Counted from the stretch's first letter, positions 17,192-26,936 are shown. The stretch: DNA of 64,000 nucleotides from Robinsoniella peoriensis (GCF_042680125.1 NZ_JBHTNY010000002.1), one strand, 5' to 3'. The notes: generated by a model not told the origin, from the sequence alone. A program made the numbers and translations.

Positions 17192-17518
17192 TTACAACTC
17201 CTCTAATATCTCATTGGATATTCTTTCAATCTCCTCATGCCCCTGCTGTCCTTTTGAAAGCGCATGAATCTGCTCTACTTTTTCCTTCACAGACAAAAAC
17301 TTTTCAACCAGATGTAATTTGTTCTCATAATCATCCAGAATCTTATTACACCTTTTTATCAAATCATGTACACCCTGCCGGCTTATATTCTGCTCCTCCG
17401 CGACTTCCGTATAGGACAGATCATTTAAAACCACATCTTCATAGACATTTCTCTGATGTTCCGTCAGGAGCTCACCGTAAAAATCATATAATAAAGTTTG
17501 TTCCACAAATTTTTCCAT
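17192..17518 (-). CDS. ylxM: YlxM/p13 family DNA-binding protein (SRP modulator)
   Basis: This 108-residue protein contains a helix-turn-helix around YTEVAEEQNISRQGVHDLIK, as in the UPF0122 family always encoded with ffh. In streptococci YlxM modulates SRP GTPase activity. It is the first gene of the transcript ylxM-ffh-rpsP-khpA, with a consensus promoter just upstream. Confidence 0.95.
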   Translation of the reverse strand: MEKFVEQTLLYDFYGELLTEHQRNVYEDVVLNDLSYTEVAEEQNISRQGVHDLIKRCNKILDDYENKLHLVEKFLSVKEKVEQIHALSKGQQGHEEIERISNEILEEL

Positions 17519-17535
17519 TTGTAATTACCTTGATT

Positions 17536-17564
17536 ATCATATACGATAAAGTTATTCTTGTCAA
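17536..17564 (-). promoter_or_regulatory. Consensus sigma-A promoter of ylxM-ffh-rpsP
   Basis: Minus-strand TTGACA (17559-17564) and TATGAT (17536-17541) are separated by exactly 17 bases. The -35 region is one arm of an inverted repeat, TTGTCAAG with CTTGACAA, that follows the psd stop codon. Confidence 0.85.
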
Positions 17565-17583
17565 GTATTTTTTCTTGACAAAA

Positions 17584-18444
17584 TTAAATTTTACCGATAC
17601 ACTCTCCCATCTTAATGAAAGTCTCATATCCGTTCTCTGTATTTTCAAAAAATTCTGGTGCTATTTTAACTTTATCCGGTTCTACAAGCAGTATAATTGT
17701 AGAACCGCCGTATTCAAACTTCCCTTTTTCGTGTCCTTTTTTCACAAAGCCTTCCTGCTGGTAATTTTTAATGCGTCCAACCAGGAGCGCACCTACCTCC
17801 ATCTGAAGAAGTGTACCGAAACAGCGGGTTTTAATCAGCGTATATTCCCGCTGGTTTTCTTTATAAACCGGTACTGTTTCACAGGCTGCCGGCTGTACCG
17901 TATGAAGTACTCCGGGAATGTAATAGTTGGAGGATTTCAAACCATCCGAGGGGTAGCAATAACGGTGATAATCGTCTACGCTTAGCCGAATGATAATTGC
18001 TGCTCCGTTTTTATAACGTTTTGCCAGCTTTTGGTTTTGTAATAATGAGGATATGGTGTAACAGGTGTTCTTGACGAAGAATCGATTGGTATTACCCAAA
18101 TGATAAGCACTGATTTTACCGTCAGCAGGACTTACCAGATGCGTCTCGTCATAATCAATCATCCGTTCTTCCGGTTTGATTTCACGGGTAAAGAAATCAT
18201 TAAAAGAATGATATTCTCTGGGTTCATATGGTGACATATCGATGTTATTCTTTTGTATGAAAGGCTTAATAATGCATCTGGATGCCCCGGTATCCAGAAA
18301 TTTTCCGGCTAATTCGGAAAATCCGGGACGGATCAGAGGTTTTAACAATAATCTTCCCCATAGGGAAGCATAAAGTTTACGCAGGATTTTATCCTGCGTT
18401 TCCTCGTTTTCATATAGTTTTCCTTTTCGGTCGATGTATTTCAT
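17584..18444 (-). CDS. psd: Phosphatidylserine decarboxylase
   Basis: This enzyme decarboxylates phosphatidylserine to phosphatidylethanolamine at the membrane. The 286-residue proenzyme carries HSFNDFFTREIKPE and SPADGKISAY in the N-terminal half and the self-cleavage motif GGST in FEYGGSTIILLV near the C-terminus, where the Ser becomes the pyruvoyl group. I chose ATG 18444. The frame is open further upstream to a GTG at 18489, but those 15 codons are part of family 2 repeat. It works with pssA upstream. Confidence 0.93.
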   Translation of the reverse strand: MKYIDRKGKLYENEETQDKILRKLYASLWGRLLLKPLIRPGFSELAGKFLDTGASRCIIKPFIQKNNIDMSPYEPREYHSFNDFFTREIKPEERMIDYDETHLVSPADGKISAYHLGNTNRFFVKNTCYTISSLLQNQKLAKRYKNGAAIIIRLSVDDYHRYCYPSDGLKSSNYYIPGVLHTVQPAACETVPVYKENQREYTLIKTRCFGTLLQMEVGALLVGRIKNYQQEGFVKKGHEKGKFEYGGSTIILLVEPDKVKIAPEFFENTENGYETFIKMGECIGKI

Positions 18445-18449
18445 TTTTA

Positions 18450-18572
18450 CACCCATCGCATATTGCAGGCGTACCTGCAATACTGCCACAAATAAAACAG
18501 GTTGAAAGAATCACAGCGTGGCTTCCTTCCTACTTCATCATTTTCTTTCAACCTTACCACCTATTGCATATC
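18450..18572 (-). repeat. Family 2 leader repeat, copy A (upstream of psd)
   Basis: In the direction of psd this element forms a first stem from GGTTGAAAGAA and TTCTTTCAACC and a second, nearly perfect stem from GCAGTATTGCAGG and CCTGCAATATGC. It ends in ATGGGTG 5 bases before the psd ATG. Its 5' edge carries a remnant of another unit (ATATGCAATAGG). Matching elements lie before ftsY and the iron alcohol dehydrogenase gene. Confidence 0.85.
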
Positions 18573-18603
18573 TTTCTTAAAATGTTGTTCGGCAAGAGCG
18601 TGT

Positions 18604-19224
18604 TTAATAGAAGTGTAACAGCTTGCCAAGTATTATGACTCCCGCTACAATGATAACGATCATCATTTTATTTCCTGGTTTATAAACTTTTATTTTACTG
18701 ACAAACAGAAATGCTACAAGCAGCATTACCCAGATCAGTATCCGCAGATATGTCTGCTGTCCAAAACTTGGACGCAAGAGATAAACCACCGGAAAAATAA
18801 TTGCGATAGATGTTACGGGAAGCCCCTGATAGTGTTTGCGGGCTTCTGTGGTCTCCTGCTGTCTCTTTTCTTCCATAACATTGAAAAATCCAAGGCGGAT
18901 TACAGCTGCCAGTACATAGAGACACATGGCCGTTGTTCCCCAGAACCCCCGAAGTCCCAGCCCATATCCCAGAAATGCAGGAAATGCACCAAAACAAATC
19001 AAATCACAAAGGGAATCAATCTGAATTCCAAATCTTTTCTCATCGTCCGTCCGTTCTCTGGTACGGGCAACTTTACCATCCAGCATATCGCAGATACCGG
19101 ATATTACAAGACAGGCAATTGCCGTCGTAAAACGGCCATCCAATGCTTCTGTCATTCCGTATACAGAACTGATCAGTCCTAAATATGTTAAAATAACCGT
19201 ATAATTATAAAATCCTATCCACAT
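18604..19224 (-). CDS. pssA: CDP-diacylglycerol-serine O-phosphatidyltransferase
   Basis: This integral membrane enzyme makes phosphatidylserine from CDP-diacylglycerol and serine. The 206-residue product has the CDP-alcohol phosphatidyltransferase motif, visible as DMLDGKVAR, then G and two further Asp in GIQIDSLCDL, and several hydrophobic segments. Its start overlaps the end of the upstream flippase-like gene by 10 bases. psd follows after copy A of the leader repeat. Confidence 0.94.
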   Translation of the reverse strand: MWIGFYNYTVILTYLGLISSVYGMTEALDGRFTTAIACLVISGICDMLDGKVARTRERTDDEKRFGIQIDSLCDLICFGAFPAFLGYGLGLRGFWGTTAMCLYVLAAVIRLGFFNVMEEKRQQETTEARKHYQGLPVTSIAIIFPVVYLLRPSFGQQTYLRILIWVMLLVAFLFVSKIKVYKPGNKMMIVIIVAGVIILGKLLHFY

Positions 19225-20294
19225 GGTATATTATCCTTCTCCCTCTTTGCCGCTTCTCTTTTCACGGCTGCTCTAGTAATGCTTATATGGGCATAAATGG
19301 TTACAAGTGCACTGATTATCAGCAGTGCATAGTAACTGATACCTCTGCTTAACAGCATTCCCGATAAAATTAATGCCGGACCAAAAATTGGTTTAAATAT
19401 AGACATAAATAACGCTTCGCTTGCTCCAATACCACCCGGCAGCGGAAGCATGTCTACAGAAATAGAAATAGTTGCCTGTAAGGTGACGATCTCAAAAGCG
19501 CTGAATTCGTGAAGCCCGAATGCCCGGTATACAAAATAAGTTGAAAAGAACAGACAAAACCGCTGGAAGATGGAAATCAGAATCACATTGAAAACAACCA
19601 GCTTATGATCTCTGAAATAATAGGCGGAATCCCGGTACTTATCCATAGCGCTTGAAAGACGTTCTGTTCTTTCTGGTTTGTGTTTCAAAATACGGACCTT
19701 TTCTAAAATATGCAGACCTAAATGCATTAGCTTTTTTGTGAAATTTGGCAGAAATATTAAGATAAACATCAGTGCCACGCATCCTACATTTAATATCAGT
19801 CCCAGATATAAGAAAAATACTGTATCTTTCATGTAGTTATCCACCAGCGGACGAAATCCGATGATCAGTACCAGCCCGACTAATACTAATACGAATTTAT
19901 AAGTAACGGTGACAATCATCAGTACAAGTGATGCAACTGGGATTTCCACCTTATCTTTGCTCATATAATAGATCTGAGCCGGCTGTCCGCCTGAAGCGGA
20001 AGGGGTAATACAGCTGAAGAAAAATCCGATAAAACTGTATTTCACACAATTTCGTAAAGGGATCTTCTTATTCAGCGAGTTCATCATATAGTGGATGATT
20101 ACCGATTCACTGCAGACAAATACGATTACCAGGGCAATACCAAACCAGATATATCCCTTTTTTGCCATTTTTATGGTTTCCCATATGGCACCCAGTTCCT
20201 GTCCTTTAAACAATTCATAAAATGTAAAGCCCAAAAGAGCAAAAAGAAACAGGATCTGAAGTATGTTTTTTTTGTTTTTCTTTAAAAATTCCAC
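19215..20294 (-). CDS. Lysylphosphatidylglycerol synthase-type transmembrane (flippase-like) protein
   Basis: This 359-residue polytopic membrane protein has about eight hydrophobic segments and belongs to the LPG_synthase_TM (AglD/MprF N-terminal) family. Conserved patches include TPSASGGQPAQIYYM and LPLPGGIGASEALF. It lacks the cytosolic aminoacyl transferase domain of MprF, so it cannot itself aminoacylate lipid. Its position directly ahead of pssA-psd suggests a lipid translocation role, which is inference. Confidence 0.88.
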   Translation of the reverse strand: MEFLKKNKKNILQILFLFALLGFTFYELFKGQELGAIWETIKMAKKGYIWFGIALVIVFVCSESVIIHYMMNSLNKKIPLRNCVKYSFIGFFFSCITPSASGGQPAQIYYMSKDKVEIPVASLVLMIVTVTYKFVLVLVGLVLIIGFRPLVDNYMKDTVFFLYLGLILNVGCVALMFILIFLPNFTKKLMHLGLHILEKVRILKHKPERTERLSSAMDKYRDSAYYFRDHKLVVFNVILISIFQRFCLFFSTYFVYRAFGLHEFSAFEIVTLQATISISVDMLPLPGGIGASEALFMSIFKPIFGPALILSGMLLSRGISYYALLIISALVTIYAHISITRAAVKREAAKREKDNIPCG

Positions 20295-20345
20295 GCATTT
20301 CCCTCTTTTCTAAATTATCCTCTGGATAATTATAGAATAAATTTA

Positions 20346-21053
20346 TCAATATTCTATCAATATTTTGCGTATCTTACAATTTATTTTTCCAAAAACTTTC
20401 TTAAGAAACTCATAATATTTATATTTGCTGCTTAAATAATAAGCAATTTCAGCAAGGGCAACTGCGCCGAATATATCAATAATATAATGCTGCTTCGTAT
20501 ATTGCGTGGAAATCATGACTGCAATAGCAAACAGACATGAAAAAATACGGTACCATTTGGGGACTTGCTTATTGCCCCGGATACCAATATAACAGAACCA
20601 GCTTACCAGGCAGTGTATGGAAGGAAAGAGGTTCATTGGAAGATCCATTTTATACACCCAGCCCAGCAGTTGTACGCTTAAACTGTCTCCGATCAGCTCA
20701 GGCCGCACGTTTGTGGTTGGCAGCAATACGAAGAACAGCATGCAGACAATACGGGAGGACATATCAGCAGTTACAAATTTATATAACGAATCCCTGCCCA
20801 GATGTCCTATTATGATATAATTCACAATCCAGAATAAATAACAGATCACGTAAATCCAAACCCAGCCCGGTTTAAATGGAAGCATCCGGTCGATTGACAG
20901 AGTAAAATCATAGTGATACCAGTCTTTGCACAAATGCTGTGTTCCAAAGTAAATAACACTGTTTAGGACAAAACAGGATACCAAGGGTATGATAGAATAG
21001 AGTTTTGCCCAGGGATCTACATATTTTTTAAGCCACCTATACATGTAATTCAA
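20346..21053 (-). CDS. PAP2-superfamily membrane phosphatase
   Basis: This 235-residue protein has about six hydrophobic segments. The PAP2 active-site motifs are PSIHCLVSW (general acid His) and STQYTKQHYIIDIFGA (nucleophile His and Asp). The first motif (KxxxxxxRP) is not obvious. It probably dephosphorylates or transfers a lipid phosphate; the phospholipid neighbourhood supports this. It sits between ilvA and the flippase-like gene. Confidence 0.85.
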   Translation of the reverse strand: MNYMYRWLKKYVDPWAKLYSIIPLVSCFVLNSVIYFGTQHLCKDWYHYDFTLSIDRMLPFKPGWVWIYVICYLFWIVNYIIIGHLGRDSLYKFVTADMSSRIVCMLFFVLLPTTNVRPELIGDSLSVQLLGWVYKMDLPMNLFPSIHCLVSWFCYIGIRGNKQVPKWYRIFSCLFAIAVMISTQYTKQHYIIDIFGAVALAEIAYYLSSKYKYYEFLKKVFGKINCKIRKILIEY

Positions 21054-21057
21054 GCTC

Positions 21058-22269
21058 CTACAGGTTTGGACGGATAAGCTTAGGCTTATAACCGTTCTTT
21101 TTCAGTGCGTCTACGATGTTGTTTTTATGTTCCGTACCAAAAGCTTCCAGCGTAATTTTCAATTCCACGGCTGCATTGCGATTCGTACTTACAAACTGAT
21201 TATGCTCCAGTTTAATGACATTACCCTGCTCTTCTGCAATTACAGTGGCAACACGCACCAGTTCTCCCGGTTTGTCCGGAAGCAGTACGGATACGGTGAA
21301 GATACGGTCTCTCTGGATTAATCCCAGCTGTACGACAGAAGACATGGTAATAACATCCATATTACCGCCGCTTAAAATGGATACGATTTTCTTGCCTTTC
21401 ACATCCATATGTTTTAAAGCAGCTACAGTGAGAAGGCCGGAGTTTTCTACAATCATTTTATGGTTTTCGACCATATCAAGGAATGCTACCACTAATTCAT
21501 CATCATCTACGGTAATGATTCCATCCAGGTTTTTCTGAATATATGAGAATAATTGTTCACCCGGTGTTTTAACGGCTGTACCGTCTGCTATGGTATTAAC
21601 ATTGGGCATGGTAGTAACTTTCCCGATATCCAGGGAAGCCTGCATACAATTGGCACCGGCTGGTTCAACTCCGATTACTTTGATATTGGGATTTAAAAGT
21701 TTGGCAAGGGCAGATACTCCCGTTGCCAGTCCGCCTCCCCCGATCGGAACCAGGATATAATCTACCAGAGGAAGTTCCTGTACGATTTCCATAGCAATGG
21801 TTCCCTGCCCTGTGGCTACAGCCAGGTCATCAAACGGGTGGATAAAGGTATAGCCGTGCTCGCTGGCAAGTTCATATGCATGGGCACATGCTTCATCATA
21901 TACGTCTCCGTATAATACAACTTCAGCACCATAACTTTTGGTTCGGTTTACCTTAATGAGCGGTGTGGTGGTTGGCATTACGATTACTGCTTTAGCACCA
22001 AATGCTTTTGCAGCATATGCCACACCCTGTGCATGGTTGCCTGCAGAGGCAGTAATAAGCCCTTTATTTCTTTCTTCGTCGGTTAATGTGCTGATTTTAT
22101 AGTAAGCGCCGCGGATTTTATATGCTCCTGTACGCTGCATATTTTCAGGCTTAAAAAATACTTTGTTGCCGGTCTGTTCTGAATAGTACTGGCTGTAAAC
22201 CAGTTTTGTCTCCTGTGTAACCTGCTTCACTGCCTCGGAAGCTTCCTCAAACTTATCTAACGTTAACAT
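21058..22269 (-). CDS. ilvA: Threonine ammonia-lyase (threonine dehydratase) with ACT domain
   Basis: This PLP enzyme deaminates L-threonine to 2-oxobutanoate. The 403-residue product has the PLP lysine K51 in GAYKIRGA, SAGNHAQG, the phosphate-binding GGGGLATG, and one C-terminal ACT domain (about 330-403). One ACT domain and this length fit the short form, which can serve isoleucine synthesis or catabolism (tdcB-type), so the physiological role is open. It lies 14 bases after ftsY, an unusual neighbour. Confidence 0.92.
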   Translation of the reverse strand: MLTLDKFEEASEAVKQVTQETKLVYSQYYSEQTGNKVFFKPENMQRTGAYKIRGAYYKISTLTDEERNKGLITASAGNHAQGVAYAAKAFGAKAVIVMPTTTPLIKVNRTKSYGAEVVLYGDVYDEACAHAYELASEHGYTFIHPFDDLAVATGQGTIAMEIVQELPLVDYILVPIGGGGLATGVSALAKLLNPNIKVIGVEPAGANCMQASLDIGKVTTMPNVNTIADGTAVKTPGEQLFSYIQKNLDGIITVDDDELVVAFLDMVENHKMIVENSGLLTVAALKHMDVKGKKIVSILSGGNMDVITMSSVVQLGLIQRDRIFTVSVLLPDKPGELVRVATVIAEEQGNVIKLEHNQFVSTNRNAAVELKITLEAFGTEHKNNIVDALKKNGYKPKLIRPNL

Positions 22270-22283
22270 TTTGTCGCCTTTCT

Positions 22284-23222
22284 CTAATTTGCCGGGGTTT
22301 GTACGTTGAATAATGCATTTACAAATTCATCTGCATTAAACTTCTGAAGATCATCAATACTTTCTCCCACACCAATGTATTTCACGGGAATACCAAGTTC
22401 AGAGTGGATTGCAACTGCAATGCCGCCCTTGGCTGTCCCATCCAGTTTTGTTAAAATAATACCAGTAATGTCCGCAATTTCACTGAACTCCCTTGCCTGT
22501 GCCAATGCGTTTTGTCCGGTGGTGCCATCCAGTACAACCAGTGTTTCACGGTAAGCTTCCGGATATTCCCGCTCAAGCACACGGTTAATCTTACCCAATT
22601 CATTCATCAGGTTTTTCTTGTTGTGAAGCCTGCCTGCCGTATCGCATAACAGCACATCCGCATGCCTTGCTTTCGCTGATGCCACAGCATCATATACAAC
22701 AGCAGCCGGATCAGAACCTTCCTGTCCGCCGATAATATCCACACCTGCCCGGTTTGCCCATTCGGTTAACTGCTCTCCTGCTGCGGCGCGGAATGTATCT
22801 GCTGCGACCAGAATTACCTTTTTCCCCTGATCTTTTAATTTACCGGCCAATTTTCCTACACTGGTGGTTTTTCCAACGCCGTTTACACCGATAACCAGCA
22901 CCACTGACTGTTTGTTTTCGAATTCATATGCTGTTTCACCTACATCCATCTGCTCTTTGATGCTGTCAATCAGCAGCTGCTTGCATTCGGAAGGTTCTTT
23001 GATTTTCTGCTCTTTCACTTTTGCTTTTAAATCTTCGATAATAGCGGTAGTGGCATTAATACCCAGGTCACCCATGACTAAGATTTCTTCTATCTCTTCA
23101 TAAAAATCGTCATCGATACTGGAAAAGCCACTGAAAATGGAGTCAATTCCAGCAACAATATTAGCCCTGGTTTTTGACAGCCCTTCCACAAGCCGTTTAA
23201 AAAACCCTTTCTTTTCTTCCAT
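22284..23222 (-). CDS. ftsY: SRP receptor FtsY
   Basis: This is the membrane-associated receptor GTPase for Ffh. It is 312 residues long, a short form without the acidic A domain. The NG domain has GVNGVGKTTSVGKLAG, DTAGRLHNK and TKLDGTAKGG. ATG 23222 follows GGGA; an in-frame ATG 12 bases upstream lies inside copy B of the leader repeat. It follows smc, as in many Firmicutes. Confidence 0.97.
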   Translation of the reverse strand: MEEKKGFFKRLVEGLSKTRANIVAGIDSIFSGFSSIDDDFYEEIEEILVMGDLGINATTAIIEDLKAKVKEQKIKEPSECKQLLIDSIKEQMDVGETAYEFENKQSVVLVIGVNGVGKTTSVGKLAGKLKDQGKKVILVAADTFRAAAGEQLTEWANRAGVDIIGGQEGSDPAAVVYDAVASAKARHADVLLCDTAGRLHNKKNLMNELGKINRVLEREYPEAYRETLVVLDGTTGQNALAQAREFSEIADITGIILTKLDGTAKGGIAVAIHSELGIPVKYIGVGESIDDLQKFNADEFVNALFNVQTPAN

Positions 23223-23227
23223 AATTA

Positions 23228-23372
23228 TTCCCATTGCATATTACAGGCTTGCCTGCAATACTGCCACAATAAAACAGGTTGAAAGAATCACCGTGGCATC
23301 CTTTCTATATCATAATTTTCTTTCAACCTTATTCCCATTGCATATTACAGGCTTGCCTGCAATACTGCCACT
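23228..23372 (-). repeat. Family 2 leader repeat, copy B (upstream of ftsY), with partial duplication
   Basis: This element fills the whole smc-ftsY gap. In the ftsY direction it starts with an extra copy of the second stem-loop (23334-23372), followed by a full unit (23228-23333): stem GGTTGAAAGAA/TTCTTTCAACC, then stem GCAGTATTGCAGGC/GCCTGTAATATGC, then ATGGGA before the ATG. The two copies of the second stem-loop are identical over at least 38 bases. Confidence 0.88.
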
Positions 23373-23375
23373 CTC

Positions 23376-26300
23376 CTACTTATCTAGCTCATCTTCAATT
23401 AAATTAACGGATACCAGTGCGGATACACCCTTTTCCTGCATAGTGATACCATACAGTCTGTCCGCAACTTCCATTGTACCACGTCTATGTGTAATAATAA
23501 TAAATTGTGTATTCGTTGTCAACTTATTAAGGTATTTTGCATATCTGGTAACATTTGACTCATCAAGCGCTGCCTCAATTTCATCCAGAAGACAGAAAGG
23601 TGATGGCTTCAGTTTCTGAATGGCAAAGAGAAGGGCAATTGCTGTCAATGCTTTCTCACCGCCGGACAGCTGCATCATATTCTGCAGCTTCTTACCTGGC
23701 GGCTGGGAAATAATGCGGATGCCCGCCTCCAGAATATCTTCATCTTCCACCAGTTCCAGGCTGCCTTTGCCGCCTCCGAACAGCTGTTTAAATGCCTTGT
23801 CAAATTCTGCCTGGATAATGGCAAAATTTTCTTTAAACTGGGCGCGCATTCCGCTGTCCAGTTCTTCTATGATGCCAAGCAGTATTTCTTCTGCCTTAAT
23901 CAGGTCATCATGTTGTGTGCTGAGGAATTCATGGCGCTCAGACAATTCTTTAAAATCTTCAATGGCATTGACATTAACGGAACCAAGACCTTTGATATCA
24001 GATTTGAGGATTTGAATCGCCTTTTTCAGCTGCCCCTGGTTTTCATAAGAAACGTCTTTAAATTCATGAGCGGTGCTTACCGTCAGTTCGTATTCTTCCC
24101 ACATATAATTGATTTGGGTTTCCTTACTCTCTTCCAGCTTCTCAAGCTGGCTTGCCAGACGGAAATTTTCTTTATCCAGCATTGCCATGCGTTCAGACAG
24201 CTCTTCCCGTTTGGCAAAGAAAGACTTGTGACTGGTATAAAGGCTGTCTTTTTTCTCCATCCACTCTTTTACCTGTCCGTTCGATTCGCCTTCGTGTTCC
24301 GAAGCTTTTGCAATGGATATTTCTATCTCCCGTATATCATGGGCTTTCTTTTGAATATCCTTTTCATTTTCCAGAATATCATTTTTAATAGATTCCCGCT
24401 CTTCCTGTAAGGATTTCATCTCATGGTTAATACGTGATATATTTTGATGTATAAATTCTTCTTTTTGTTTTAAATTAGCCAGATCAAGATGGATTCCTTC
24501 TGATTTGCTGTTATGTGCATCCTGCTCCTGTTTCTTGACTTCCAGTTCCTTCTGAAGTCCCAGGATCAGAGATTCTGTTTTCTTCTCCAGGGATACAGAT
24601 TCTTCCAGTTCTTTTTGGATCTCCGATTCTTCTATCCGTATGTCTGCGATCTGTGCTTCAATTTCGGAAGATTCCCGTTTTAACTGGGCGTATCCGGATT
24701 TTGTTTCCGTGTTGCGGCTCTGCATCTGCTTAATCTTCATCTTCGCCGTATTCTGGACGATATACTCTTTTTGCAGGCTGTCTTTCAGCTCTACAATTTT
24801 ATTACGCAGGATGCGCCGTTTATCCCGGTTCACGTCAATGGATTTCTGGAGCTCTTCCATATCATTCTTTAAAAGTGCAACACTTTCCGTTAATTCTTCA
24901 ATTTCTCTTCTTCGTCCGAGAAGATTGCTGGAATTTTTAAATGCACCACCGGTCATAGATCCTCCGGGACTTAGGGATTCTCCGTCCAGTGTAACAATAC
25001 GAAGGGTATGCTGATATTTTTTTGCTATGATAATTGCATTGTCAATATGGTCAACCACAACGGTTCTGCCCAACAGGTATTTTGCAAGCCCTTCATAGCA
25101 GCTTTCTACATCTACCAGAGAACTTGCCAGTCCAATGACTCCGGGTTCTTTTAAAGCTTTCTCATTAGTGAATCCATTTCGGTTGCCAATGCTTGTCAGA
25201 GGAAGGAAGGTAGCCCGTCCGTATTTGCCCCGTTTTAGAAAATCAATCATACGTTTTGCTGTATGTTCATCTTGGGTAACAATATTCTGGATACTTCCGC
25301 CCAGAGCGGTTTCGATTGCGGTTTCATAAGATTTCTGCACTTTAATAATATCTGCAACAACGCCCATGATTCCCGTTTCCCGGTTTTTTTGTTCCATAAC
25401 GCGCCGTATGCTGTTGCCATATCCATCATATCGTTCGGTAATATTTTTTAAGGACTCCAAACGGGATGCTTCCCTATGGTAAGCGGTCTGCCCGGTTTCC
25501 ATTTGTTCATTCTGCTGGGAAAGGATCTGCTGCAGTTCGGTTACTTCATTATCATACTTTGTACTTTCTTCACTTAAAGCATCAATACGGGCGGAAACTT
25601 CCATGTAATCCTTCTGATATGCAGCAAGAGATTCTTCCTGCTCAGATTCTTCACTTTTTAATTTTAGGATTTTCTGGCTCAGTTCTGCTTTTCGGATCTG
25701 GATCTGTTCAATCATTGTGGAATAGCGCTGCAGCTTGGCTTTTGTAGATGCTCTCTTATTCAATAAATCAATAATCTGGTTCTTGCCCTCTTCAATATGG
25801 CTTTCCAGAATACCGGTATCTTCCTGGAGCTTTAAGCCGACCGCTTTGTTTTCTACTTCTACAGCCTGGAATTTATCCAGCTGTTCTTTTAGAAGACCAA
25901 GCTCTGTCTGCTGCGAGTCTTTTTGCTGTGTTTTTCCATCCAATTCTTTTTGTATGCTCAGGATACGGTTTTGTAAATGTTCACCATTTAGCTTTGCCGT
26001 ATTAATCTGCTCTTTTAAGACATTAATCTGTCCGGCTAACTGCTGTTTTAACAACTGGTTTTTATTGGAGCGTTCCTTTTCTTCCTCGATCTTAGCACTT
26101 AACTCTTCCATTTCTTTTTCTATCCGCTCGTACTCCACTTTTGCACTTTCATAATTGGCTTTTGTGGACTGCAGATCCTGATTGGAAATGGAGATCTTTT
26201 CTTCTATTTCCCGAAGCTGGGCTTTGATGCGGTCCATCTCCATTAAAAACATATTGGCATCTACCGTCTTTAATTCTTCTTTTTTCTTCAGATAGATTTT

Positions 26301-26936
26301 CGCGGTTTCAGCCTGTCTCTGAAGGGGCCCTAATTGTTTCGTTAATTCGGATAGTATATCGTTAACACGAACCAGATTTTGCTTCTCATCTTCTAGCTTT
26401 TTCTGGGCGGCCAGTTTCCGGCGTTTATATTTTACAATACCTACTGCTTCGTCAAAAAGTTCTCTGCGCTCTTCCGGTTTTCCACTTAAAATTTTATCAA
26501 TCTGTCCCTGTCCGATAATGGAATATCCTTCTTTACCAATACCGGTATCGTAAAAAAGCTCATTGACATCTTTCAGACGGCAGGTGGTACCGTTGATTAG
26601 ATACTCACTTTCGCCGGAACGGTATACGCGTCTGGTTACGGTTACTTCATTATAATCAATGGGCAGCTGATGGTCTTCATTATCCAGCGTAATGGCAACG
26701 GATGCAAACCCCATAGGTTTCCTGTTTTCCGTTCCTGAAAAGATAACATCCTGCATACTGGCACCACGCAGCTGTTTTGCACGCTGCTCACCCAATACCC
26801 AGCGGACAGCATCGCCAACATTGCTCTTACCACTGCCATTTGGTCCCACGATACCGGTAATACCATTGTGAAACTTAAAGACAATTTTGTTGGCAAAAGA
26901 TTTGAAGCCGTGGATTTCTATGCTTTTTAAGTACAT
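23376..26936 (-). CDS. smc: Chromosome segregation protein SMC
   Basis: This 1186-residue condensin-type ATPase organises and segregates the chromosome with ScpA and ScpB. It has the N-terminal Walker A GPNGSGKSN (about 32-40), long coiled coils, a hinge around residues 510-660 with conserved glycines, and a C-terminal ABC signature LSGGEKALTAIALLFAI followed by Walker B PFCLLDEIEAALD. It overlaps the end of rnc by 10 bases. Confidence 0.98.
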   Translation of the reverse strand: MYLKSIEIHGFKSFANKIVFKFHNGITGIVGPNGSGKSNVGDAVRWVLGEQRAKQLRGASMQDVIFSGTENRKPMGFASVAITLDNEDHQLPIDYNEVTVTRRVYRSGESEYLINGTTCRLKDVNELFYDTGIGKEGYSIIGQGQIDKILSGKPEERRELFDEAVGIVKYKRRKLAAQKKLEDEKQNLVRVNDILSELTKQLGPLQRQAETAKIYLKKKEELKTVDANMFLMEMDRIKAQLREIEEKISISNQDLQSTKANYESAKVEYERIEKEMEELSAKIEEEKERSNKNQLLKQQLAGQINVLKEQINTAKLNGEHLQNRILSIQKELDGKTQQKDSQQTELGLLKEQLDKFQAVEVENKAVGLKLQEDTGILESHIEEGKNQIIDLLNKRASTKAKLQRYSTMIEQIQIRKAELSQKILKLKSEESEQEESLAAYQKDYMEVSARIDALSEESTKYDNEVTELQQILSQQNEQMETGQTAYHREASRLESLKNITERYDGYGNSIRRVMEQKNRETGIMGVVADIIKVQKSYETAIETALGGSIQNIVTQDEHTAKRMIDFLKRGKYGRATFLPLTSIGNRNGFTNEKALKEPGVIGLASSLVDVESCYEGLAKYLLGRTVVVDHIDNAIIIAKKYQHTLRIVTLDGESLSPGGSMTGGAFKNSSNLLGRRREIEELTESVALLKNDMEELQKSIDVNRDKRRILRNKIVELKDSLQKEYIVQNTAKMKIKQMQSRNTETKSGYAQLKRESSEIEAQIADIRIEESEIQKELEESVSLEKKTESLILGLQKELEVKKQEQDAHNSKSEGIHLDLANLKQKEEFIHQNISRINHEMKSLQEERESIKNDILENEKDIQKKAHDIREIEISIAKASEHEGESNGQVKEWMEKKDSLYTSHKSFFAKREELSERMAMLDKENFRLASQLEKLEESKETQINYMWEEYELTVSTAHEFKDVSYENQGQLKKAIQILKSDIKGLGSVNVNAIEDFKELSERHEFLSTQHDDLIKAEEILLGIIEELDSGMRAQFKENFAIIQAEFDKAFKQLFGGGKGSLELVEDEDILEAGIRIISQPPGKKLQNMMQLSGGEKALTAIALLFAIQKLKPSPFCLLDEIEAALDESNVTRYAKYLNKLTTNTQFIIITHRRGTMEVADRLYGITMQEKGVSALVSVNLIEDELDK

